Shown here: positions 55,234 through 64,000 of the stretch, piece by piece
Position numbering within the stretch: the first letter of the stretch is position 1
Layout of the letters: every line of letters begins with the position of its first letter
From: Bathynomus jamesi
Taxonomy: Eukaryota; Arthropoda; Malacostraca; Isopoda; Cirolanidae
Direction of reading: 5' to 3'
NCBI GenBank assembly: GCA_023014485.1
Contig: JAJOZX010000876.1
Location: forward strand, 976,501 to 1,040,500
DNA length: 64,000 nt
Translations under genes and position numbers: made by a program
Notes under the pieces: generated by a model
Database searches by the model: none
Told to the model about the DNA's origin: nothing
What the model saw: the letters and a program-made list of their open reading frames with translations, nothing else

Positions 55234-55542
55234 TCAATACTTGGCCCATCCTACATTATTATTAATGACCTCTCGTAGCCTATTTGGAACAGATACCACA
55301 TGACGGTAGATGACTTGTGGGTTTCTGCGGAAAAGTTCCCACTCTGCCATGATATGTTCCAGCAGGTGCCGAGATGTCCGCTCCTGCCCAGATTCCCAAG
55401 CGTTAACCACATTTGCCCATACATTTTCAATGGGGCTTAGGTCACATCCCTTGGTGGGCCAGTTCAGCAGCTCGACATCTCGTTGTTCCTGAAACCACCG
55501 TCTGATGATCGTGGCAGTACGAACAGGGCAGTTATCCTGTAA
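55234..55542 (-). pseudogene. Tc1 transposase C-terminal fragment
   Basis: Open minus-strand frame of about 100 codons with no internal stop: LQDNCPVRTATIIRRWFQEQ (second catalytic Asp in QDN), LLNWPTKGCDLSPIENVWAN (catalytic Glu in IENVW, DD34E spacing), VNAWESGQERTSRHLLEH and VPNRLREVINNN, stop at 55234-55236. The 5' part is cut off at about 55542 by the dispersed repeat that follows. Confidence 0.88.
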
Positions 55543-55552
55543 TATATATGTT

Positions 55553-55830
55553 AACCCTCCGTCTATGGCCTCGGGTGGTTCGAAGTTGACGGGGGTTCTG
55601 GCTAGGTGGCAGCAACGAATTTTATCACTATGAGGTAGCTGGTACCGTGTGTAGGGAATCGCAATAGTTTCTTTTATACTACACTCTGATTTCTTCTTGT
55701 AGTGGATCGGAGGGTTCTGTGAAAACTTACTAAGTTCTCTGACAGTTTCCCGATTCTTTTGTAGATCGGGAAATTATCTATTCTATTTTAAAACTACAGT
55801 AAGTTCTGTGGAGAAAGTAGGGCCCAAAGG
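55553..55830 (+). repeat. dispersed repeat, copy 2
   Basis: Same order of blocks as 7086-7330, including CCCTCCGTCTATGGC, GGGGTTCTGGCTAGG, GGCAGCAACG and ACTAAGTTCTCTG. It truncates the Tc1 fragment. Confidence 0.6.
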
Positions 55831-56446
55831 AGAAGACAAAGAGATCCTCTGACTGAATGATTATCAGAATGATAATTTGAAAAATTACAAGAGTGGAATT
55901 CCTGATAATTTGGTGACATCGTTATTACTTCATGTTGACCCGTTTTGTTTTTTATTCTCAATTGGCTCAATTTTTTTTGCAAAATATTTGAAGATAAAGG
56001 TAAATTTTGGCTGTAACAGCATGCTGGCAGATAAGCAAGATATTTGAAGATGAAGTCATATTTTTCTTTTAAACAGCATATTGACAGAGCTGATCTGATG
56101 TTATTATGATTTGCCGAGTTAACTAAAAATGGAAATTGAAATATGTATTTTATTATGGATTAAAATTAAACATGCTTAAAATTAAACATGCTTAAATTAA
56201 ATGCTTAAAATTTAAAATTAAGCGTTAATTTAGAGTTTTAGCAAGTTATGACTTCATCTTTTACAACTAAGAGAGAATGTATGAAAAAATTAACATTGCA
56301 GAATTTAACAAGATTACATGATTAAACTTAATCTAAAAAATGATTAGGTAATTTAAAAAAGAAATAATTCATCAATTACTTAGCAAAAATGAAATAGAAA
56401 GAAAACTAGCGGAGCGACCCGGCGTTGCAGGGGTGGATGTTGAACG

Positions 56447-56479
<33 letters not shown>
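55831..56479. other. non-coding; terminus-like motif
   Basis: AT-rich, with a short triplication of TTAAAATTAAACATGC (56159-56215). At 56404-56445 ACTAGCGGAGCGACCCGGCG then TTGC...GTTGAACG is the inverse of a motif at 37582-37611. (TA)n follows. Confidence 0.5.
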
Positions 56480-56484
<5 letters not shown>

Positions 56485-56810
56485 GGTTAGGTAAACTGAA
56501 TGCCCGGCTAGGTTAATTGAATGCCCAGTTAGGTCAACTGAATGCCCGATTAGGTTAATTAAATGGCCGGTTAGGTCAACTGAATGCCCGATTAGATTAA
56601 TTGAATGCCCGGGTACGTTAATTGAATGCCCGGTTAGGTTAATTGCACACCCTTGACGATTGGTTAGGTTAAGTCATGATATTTTCGTTAAAGCCAACGA
56701 AAATATCACGACTTAACCTAACCAATCGTCAAGGGCGTACAGCTGACCTAACCTGGCATTCAATGAACCTAACCGGGTATTCAATAATTTTACCATAGGT
56801 TTCGTAATGA
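56480..56810. repeat. hairpin plus 21-bp minisatellite, copy 3
   Basis: About eight units of GAATGCCCGGTTAGGTTAATT-type (56480-56640), the hairpin (56645-56740), then inverted units and ATAATTTTACCATAGGTTTCG at the end, the inverse of 35946-35968. Confidence 0.85.
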
Positions 56811-57002
56811 TCTTGATGACGTCATTTAATGTTTTAAAATTAATTATTTAATTTATTAACACCCACGTGCACAACCTCGGGACCTAATCAATATGTGTGT
56901 GTGAAGTTACATGTTTGTAACTGCTTCCATTTTGGAGTTATGGCTGATGGCTGGAACACACACACACACACACATACACACATACACACACACACACACG
57001 TC

Positions 57003-57043
<41 letters not shown>

Positions 57044-57822
57044 GATAAACAATAGACTGGTACAAATTTCTAACCGAAAGACTTCCGAAAATCAACAATT
57101 TTTGATAAAGAAAAGGGGAAAATTGGTTTTGTAGGCCTAGGGGGTCCGAAATTTTCATAAAATGGAAAATAATTGCTATTTTGTTACTTACAGCGACAGG
57201 CATAATGATATTAGGATACCTAATAGAAATTTTGTAATATTTTAAAGTGGGGAAAATAAGTAATTTTCTAAAAATGATCTTCAACTATAAAAGTGCATCT
57301 AATCAGATAACTTAATTAACGTATTTCTATGACAACTAAAAAATAGAATGATAAATCAATATCCTATCAAATTGTTTGTGTATACGTAAAATTATTTGTA
57401 CAAAAGCCACAGTAATAAAACGCACAAAAGTCACGGTAAATAATTTCGAGTGTGGCTCGTTTAACTTTAAACTCGTGTTTATTTAAATTGCCCGTTTTAA
57501 TTATGTATTTTTTTGTATTGAATCGATAAAGAAATCTTTTGTGAATCGAAAAATCTTTTGTGAATCGAATGATATTAAATGTTTAGTAAATATAGACTTA
57601 TTTTGTGCCAAAATTATGATTAAAAATGAAAAATTAAAAAAATGCGTGAACAGGCATGGGGAACTGTACCCCTAAAAGGGGGGAAGGAATTACGTTAGGG
57701 AATTTTTTTTAGCATGGGCACTGCACAATAAAAAGACGCATCGGATGGTGAAAACCGCATTGTTCTACACCAATTGTAGCGACCTGTAGGTGTGCGCAAA
57801 AAAACTGTTACATATATATATA

Positions 57823-57892
<70 letters not shown>

Positions 57893-58489
57893 TAAGGCTT
57901 CATTTCTGAAACAGTATATTAGATTTAAAAAATTTCCAAACTTACATTTTATATACAGTTAGAGTGCCGCGCGAGTTTGGACTTTATATACAAAAATGAA
58001 TGTTAGAATTATTCATTTTTACATATACTGTATATTAATATATATTATTTAGTATATTTCGTCGCTGGGTTCAAATCAAAGTTTAAAATTAGATGCTATT
58101 CGAATCGTAATCTGACACTCCGAATTACAGTGTCCTTCAAATTTTGGGATCATTCGTGATGCAATATGTTTTGTCATATCGCGATTCGATATAATACACT
58201 TACAAATAAGTGTTGTATTCCTCTACATTATGATAATTAATTTCAGCTATTGTGCGATTCCATGTAAACGGTTTGATCTCGTAATATCATCGTTTTTGTT
58301 GTATTATTTAAAAGAGAAACAGGATTATTGATATACACGAACATTTTCAGAAGCTGTTAGCATATTTTTGAGTATTTATAGAGAAAGTTTTATTAAAAAT
58401 TAAATGCGTGAGTGGATAAGTGAGTCAGTTATTATGTAAAAGAGAATGGATTAAGAGGGGAAGATAAAAAGGAAAGCAGCAAAAACACA
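56811..58489. other. non-coding, microsatellite-rich
   Basis: (CA)n about 56958-57000, (ATT)n 57006-57042, (TA)n about 57811-57893. No gene recognised. Confidence 0.5.
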
Positions 58490-58656
58490 AATGACAGAAG
58501 TAGTTGACAGGGTGGGAGGAATGAGAGACATGGGAGGAGGTAATAATCGGAGAAGAGGGGGCGGGAAGAGAAGGGTCATATATAAGTATAAGGTGAAAGG
58601 GAAGGAAAAAAAGAAAATAAGAATGAAGGTAAATCGAAGGAAACTAACAAGGAGAC

Positions 58657-58729
<73 letters not shown>

Positions 58730-58870
58730 GGTGATAGCGAGAGGGAGAGGGGGAGGAAGAGAGGGAGGGAGGGAGGAGTGAGAGTGGGTGAGAAAGAGGG
58801 ACTGCGTTGCTGTTACATCTCGGAGAGGGTGGAGCGGAACTATTGCAGGAGACTGTACATTAGTAGGGGT
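58490..58870. repeat. (GA)n tract and LINE 3' UTR-like repeat, copy 2
   Basis: (GA)n 58659-58727 within purine-rich sequence. Then GGGACTGCGTTGCTGTTACA and CTCGGAGAGGGTGGAGCGGA match 54600-54720 inverted. Confidence 0.7.
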
Positions 58871-59300
58871 TAATAGAGTGTTGTGTTAGTGATTTACGAA
58901 ACGAATTAATGATGGTGCTTGTCTGATGTTTATAGGTATAGACTTCCAGATGTCTGCTCCTTTGTAGAAGAGAGCATTTCCTGAAATTTGCATTGAATAA
59001 TTTGGTTTGTATATGAAATCATTGGAAAGACTTATATTATAATTATGGTAATCACCCTGTGAATGGGTAAAGTATAGTTTCTGTTATTAGCAATTTTGTA
59101 CATAGTGATACCGATAGCTAGTTTATATAAGTCATTTTGTTTTAGAATATTTAAATATCTGAACATTGGAAAGGTATGAGATTGTTTGTTATCATTGTTT
59201 GAGAGAGTTCGTAAGCAATTTTTATGGACTACCTCTCGCGGATATCTTGTATAATTCTTTGTACTACCCCATGCTGTAATTCCATACTGTAAGTGTAGAT
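58871..59300 (-). pseudogene. LINE RT C-terminal fragment
   Basis: Minus strand: LQYGITAWGSTKNYTRYPRE (thumb-type YGI-WG block), LRTLSNNDNKQSHTFPMFRY, LNILKQNDLYKLAIGITMYK with a stop at about 59040. In another frame FYKGADIWKSIPINIRQAPS follows, ending at about 58880. Possibly the same family as 35046-35420. Confidence 0.65.
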
Positions 59301-59984
59301 GAATAATGAGTAATACAGCGTAAGGAGATCATTTTGGGTAATTGTTTTTTGAGTCTGAATATTATGTAGAGAAATAATTAATGTAGAGAAATAATTAAAA
59401 CATGTTGAATAGAAGGTATATCAGAACGCATGCGTAAACAATGATCCCCATGCATGCACCATGGCCCTAAAATCGCAGGCTAACCGAAATATTAAAGACC
59501 AAAGAGTGTTCAAAATTATAACCGTTGGACGATATCGCGCAGCCTTCGTGCGAAAAGGCAGGGATGTGCACCAAGTGACTGGGCAAAAGTTGATGTACTA
59601 CTTTATAATAATAAAGGTGTGAAAGAAAAAGATGTGAATACTGGTTAACAAACTGACAATTAAGAAGCGAGTGACATCTTTCTTATGATGATGATGAACT
59701 TTCCTTGACAAGTTTTCGCGTGCAAATTACGTTTACTTTCTTACAAAGTTATTTATCTGTCTTTTTCTCGGCCCATTACGATACTCTATTTTTTTTTAAT
59801 GAATTTTTCTATCAGGTCATACCAAACACTTTGGCAGTATGGGTAGATAGTAACAAACGTTATGGTGCAAAGTGTGGTTGTTTCGTTGCTGGACAGAAGA
59901 CAGTTAGTGCGTTTATACAATATTAATTTGGTCTTTCAGGACTACTTTAAGTATAAAATATACAGTATATATAATTTTTTGTCT
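59301..59984. other. non-coding
   Basis: No coding-like frame and no repeat recognised apart from a short duplication (GTAGAGAAATAATTAA at 59367-59398). Confidence 0.4.
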
Positions 59985-60364
59985 AACTGTACTCTTGGTA
60001 CCTGAAGTACATCTACTGTATTGTTTTATGTACATGCGTATATAGATAAACAGTTTACCGATAAACGGGCTATGGCGTGGCCACGTCGCAACACTGTTTT
60101 CCGTTAGATTAGCGAGGTTAAGTGACGTTGGATTTAATCAGTAGTTAGATGAGTGATCGTCCTCTGCGTTCAGATGATGTAGCGACCCATGGTTCCACGT
60201 GAAGTTATAGGTCTCCTCCATCACAAGACCTTTGCGGTTACGAAGGAAGTAAAAATTCCCAAATATTATAATAGATAAACTGTATCTATATACGAAAATA
60301 CATAAAATAACGTAACTGCAATAGATGTACTTTGGTACTTTGGGTACAGCGAGTACAATTAGAC
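59985..60364. repeat. inverted-repeat element, arms of about 80-90 bp
   Basis: GTCTAACTGTACTC..GGTACCTGAAGTACATCTACTG and ATATAGATAAACAGTTTACC (59985-60062) are inverted at about 60272-60364. The centre contains GGTTCCACGTGAAGTTATAGGTCTCC, similar to SINE body sequence at 47271-47310 and 3280-3300. Confidence 0.7.
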
Positions 60365-62279
60365 ACAAATTATGCATGTGTTACTTAAATTAGTCCTAAA
60401 TGACCAAATTTAGAGCGTAATCTTAGCTGGAAAATATATAATTTTCAGTTTGGAAGCCTGAATTGAAGGAATAAGCATACTTATTTCTTATATTGTTAGT
60501 TAATTGTTGTGAACACGATATGATGTGATATATATATACACATATATATATTATAAAGCTGTTTAATGATCTTGTTTACAGGTGAACATAGCTGTAAATT
60601 TCGACAGTTTATTGCAGTTTGCCTCTTCGGGGGGGGGCAACCGCAGTTAGGGTCCGATCCACCTTGGATTCACCGCTGAAGTTGAATCTAAGAAGGGTGT
60701 GGTCATCCTTTACCTACTTGGCATTAGAGAAGTTCGAATACCCTTTTTTTATGAGTACCATACGGGTAAAGTGTTTAATAAGAACTTGGGAGCATTTATT
60801 TTATGAGGTTACAGAATAATAACACGGGTTTCGGGTAGGTTCGCCTCCGGTTGAAGATCCTTAGTTTGCTTAGAAAGGAAATAAAGTACAATATCTTAAG
60901 CGCCTTTCCCCGTTTGAGTGGAAATCCTTGGGAGACGCGGCGGAAAATAACTGCCCACTATGGCAGCAGAATTGTAGGCTTGGTTCTGAAGTTGCATTTT
61001 CTCTCCGAACTTCTACTTCGTAGTTAGACTGTTTTATTATTCATCATTAAATAAAATTATCGTGATGAGAATTCATATGCTATTTTAATAAACTTTTACG
61101 CGAGATTTTATTACCTATTTAAATAGACCTTATTTCATAAAGCTATTCCATTTGCTCACCATGGAGAGTGTCTGGCATACGCGGTTTCCATATGCAGAAT
61201 CACACACACACACACATATACACACATATATACACACACATATATACACACACATATACACACATATATAAATATATATATATATATACATACTGTATAT
61301 ATATATATGATCATATTTTATAATGAAGGAACTTTGGAATTCAGATACATTTTCGCGGTTATACACTTCATTCATTTTTATCGATTCACTTCTTAATAAC
61401 AAATTAATTGCCCTAAAGTGTATATAAAAAAGTTACTTTTGACTGTAATTCAAATAATCTGGCCATATATATATATATACACACACGAGTTTATTAATAA
61501 TCTTAAATTCATTGTTTTTGTTTTTAGATTGCAATTTTTCAGATACTTCATTACTAGAATTTTTAATATTATTACAATATTTATTCACGTAAAACAAAAT
61601 GAAAACGATAAACTATGTGACGCATAAGAGTTTCCCATTCAACTTAATCATACGGACGCAAACGCAAGGAAACTTATTATATGCAAAAGACGAAATTTAG
61701 ATTTACTTCTCTTTTACTTTAAGAAATCCGCGTAGAAGGAACCAAATCTCTCGCGTGTTAAAAATAAACATACAATCTTTCTACGTATACAGCCACAAAT
61801 TCTAACTCGAAAACAGCAGTCTTGAACCCCAAAAAAATAAACAAAAGAGACCTTTAATAGACAAGGTAATGCAGCGAAAAAAGAAAAATAATAGAACAGT
61901 AATCTCTCGTTGCTCCATAAAGAAATCTGCTAAGATTCCAGGTCTCTCGGAAATAGGGCCTGAAACAGTTGCGAGGCTGCAGAAGTACGCCAGATAAGGA
62001 GGATGGACAGAAGAAGCTAGGTGCAGATTCAGGGTTCGCTCTTAACGACCAATAAACCGGTAGAATAGGCCAAAATGTAATGGAGACTGCCGACCGAAAG
62101 GAATAGGAAAAAAGCGTCAATAAATCCGATAATAAGAGAAAATTGCGATAATAAAACGAAACGGATCTCACGTAAGATAAGAACGAGTAAAAAAGATAAC
62201 GGAGTTTTCAAATGTTAAAAAACTTTTAAGAAATACATTAAAAGAATTTAGAATAAAAATTAGAAAAGGTTTAACTAAT
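60365..62279. other. non-coding, microsatellite-rich
   Basis: (CA)n/(TA)n mixture 61199-61308 and (TA)n about 61466-61480. No gene recognised. Confidence 0.5.
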
Positions 62280-62289
62280 TATTATATGA

Positions 62290-62324
<35 letters not shown>

Positions 62325-62730
62325 TAGTACAGTTCCCGCCGCTTCGCTGACGGTTAGACAGGCTAAACTACAAAAAAAGAACCCAGCCGTGAAAATTTTG
62401 AGCTTCACATTGTGTCAACATTTCTGAATCTGGTATCTCCCAAAACCTCCTCACCCCCATTCATACAACTTGGGGGCTAACCCCCTCCCCATTACCCACC
62501 CATCCCCGATTACCCCCACCCCCACCCTTCCCCCATTGCTAAACTACAGAAAAGAACACAGTCATGAAAATCTTGAGCTTCACATCGCCGCCCGTAATAC
62601 AATTTCTGAATTTTTTGTACAATTTCTGAATTTTTTTCTCACAATTTCTGAAAGTGTGACGGACAGACGGACGGACAGCTCTCTTATTATATTATATAGA
62701 TTATTATTATTATTATTATTATTACTGCAA
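62280..62730 (+). repeat. repeat bounded by (ATT)n on both sides
   Basis: (ATT)n 62287-62324, then GTTCCCGCCGCTTCGCTGAC, an internal near-duplication (GCTAAACTACA..GAACnCAG.C.TGAAAAT.TTGAGCTTCACAT at 62364 and 62539), TGACGGACAGACGGACGGAC (62655-62674) and (ATT)n 62701-62725. It resembles short retroposons found across arthropods. Class not assigned. Confidence 0.5.
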
Positions 62731-63317
62731 TATACATTCTAATATAATATGTATATTGTATATGTCGTACTGTGACTTTTAAGTGTGTTCTAAACTTTTT
62801 ATTTATTAAAAAAATAAAAAGAAGATTTTTTTTTAAGTGTTTTTTCTCGGAATAAAAACGTATGATACCACTTTGAAACGTTTTCATCGATTCTTTTCTT
62901 CGTCTTTCGCTTTTCACCTCCATTTTAACTTCCTTTTAGAAAAGTCTCAAACTCTTTGTTGTTTGCATTTCTCCACTCTCATATTCATATAGCTGAACTC
63001 TCATTCACCTCTCTCACACGTTTTCCACTCTCCTTGTCTTATATATCTTTTTTTTTTTTTTTTTCAGGGATTCACATTATTCGGGGGTTTTTTTTTTTGC
63101 ACTATTGCTCGCATTCCCACTTTCGAGCCTTTCCACCCACATTCTCATTAGAATTTCATTCCCACACTCTTCGTTTCGTTCTCCTTCTGCTTCGCCTTAT
63201 ACGCTATCTCGCCTCTTAAATTGCTCCCGAAATCCTTAAGTCACAATTAATTTTGTATAAACATTTAGCGAAATGTTGAAAAGAAATTATTGTCTCCATC
63301 AAGCATGTACTTTCCCG

Positions 63318-63348
<31 letters not shown>

Positions 63349-64000
63349 TGTATATGATTATGACAAATAACTGCGCCATGTTTGTAAATGCGAATGTCAT
63401 CGACACAGAAATTCGTGACCATAACCTAGTAATAAAAGTGGGAGTGAAATTACACAGAAGGATCTTTCGATTCCCCCCCCCCCCCATCATAAGCCTCATT
63501 TCTTCAACAACACTCCCTGTCACACCTATACCTAGGTTGCTGATGTAGTGATTCTTTATTTAATATTCTATTTGGCTCATATATTAATAGTACAACGGGT
63601 AAATAAATAGTTAACTATCTATCAAGACTTTCCATCCGACTTTTCAATGACACAACCTTAATCAAGGAAATGAAGTATTTGTATGGTTGATTTTATGTTT
63701 GGTTATGACGGTAAATTTGTGTGGTTAAATCTCATATCGAAAATTAATAAAAATCGTAAAGTAGAGAAGTGATTTTGAAATGGTTTTAATTTCACGTTAA
63801 AATTAAATCTTGTGAGATTAGCGCCAATAAAAAGATCAGTAATTTATGTACGAATGACGTCATGTAATGGAAATGTTCTGATAGGTCATTTAGATGCTGA
63901 AGGGAGGAGTTTCTTTATCCTGAAGGTATAATTTAGAGGGATACTTCAGTTGTAGACCTACCTTTCCAAAGATGAAGTGTTGAAATTCGTTTCTGAAAGA
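62731..64000. other. non-coding
   Basis: T-rich tracts (63048-63064, 63088-63097), (CA)n 63320-63340, a 13-bp poly-C at about 63473. Near the edge a CRE-like TGACGTCAT (63854-63862) and TATAATT (63927-63933) occur but without good initiator spacing. No gene recognised. Confidence 0.45.

Noticed and set aside
57000..57045. CRISPR-like or coding triplet repeat
   Set aside because: It is a plain (ATT)n microsatellite next to (CA)n, with no spacer structure.
63840..63960. promoter of a gene entering from the right edge
   Set aside because: CRE-like and TATA-like words exist but the TATA-to-initiator spacing is about 21 bp and no exon is visible before the window ends.

Overview
This looks like a eukaryotic, transposon-saturated intergenic region from an invertebrate. 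An arthropod, probably a decapod crustacean, fits best: very long (TA)n, (GA)n and (CA)n microsatellites, Polinton, Penelope, mariner, hAT and LINE relics, spliceosomal intron signals, and TCAGTT-type initiators. The species cannot be fixed from sequence alone. I found no convincing host gene.

The main structure is a complete but decayed Polinton/Maverick, about 24 kb long (2725-26703). It has inverted terminal repeats, subterminal tandem repeats and a 6-bp target duplication (GTAATG at 2719-2724, GCAGTG at 26704-26709). It sits inside a LINE on the minus strand. The LINE 5' half lies at 26710-30440 and its 3' half at 1440-2724, and the reverse-transcriptase frame resumes across the duplication. 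On the minus strand the Polinton carries packaging ATPase, a small basic/hydrophobic protein, a conserved Polinton protein, truncated integrase with chromodomain, minor (penton-type) capsid, a basic core-like protein, double-jelly-roll major capsid and an adenovirus-type protease. On the plus strand it carries protein-primed DNA polymerase B. A TATA/initiator promoter and three exon-like segments with strong splice signals (12.9, 14.6 and 20.4 kb) suggest the polymerase transcript starts far to the left, placing the capsid cassette antisense inside an intron. Three further plus-strand genes of unknown function lie between the polymerase and the right terminus.

The left half of the Polinton is filled by later insertions: a SINE, a Penelope-like element with inverted arms (3959-7061), a piggyBac-type MITE (9026-9640) and a gene of a repetitive arthropod family that looks like an RNase-H-fold transposase (9693-11383).

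From 26.7 kb to the right edge the window is a graveyard of nested elements. It holds two long fold-back Tc1/mariner derivatives (28.0 and 30.5 kb), a dead mariner (33.1 kb), a nearly complete Tc1-like element (36.3 kb), a hAT deletion derivative (41.1 kb), LINE fragments of three or more families, tRNA-derived SINEs ending in perfect hairpins, and a large inverted repeat split by a LINE (46-47.8 kb). A hairpin repeat family built on one GGTTAGGTTA/GATATTTTC core recurs at five loci with different outer ends. Inverted or palindromic architecture is the recurring theme.
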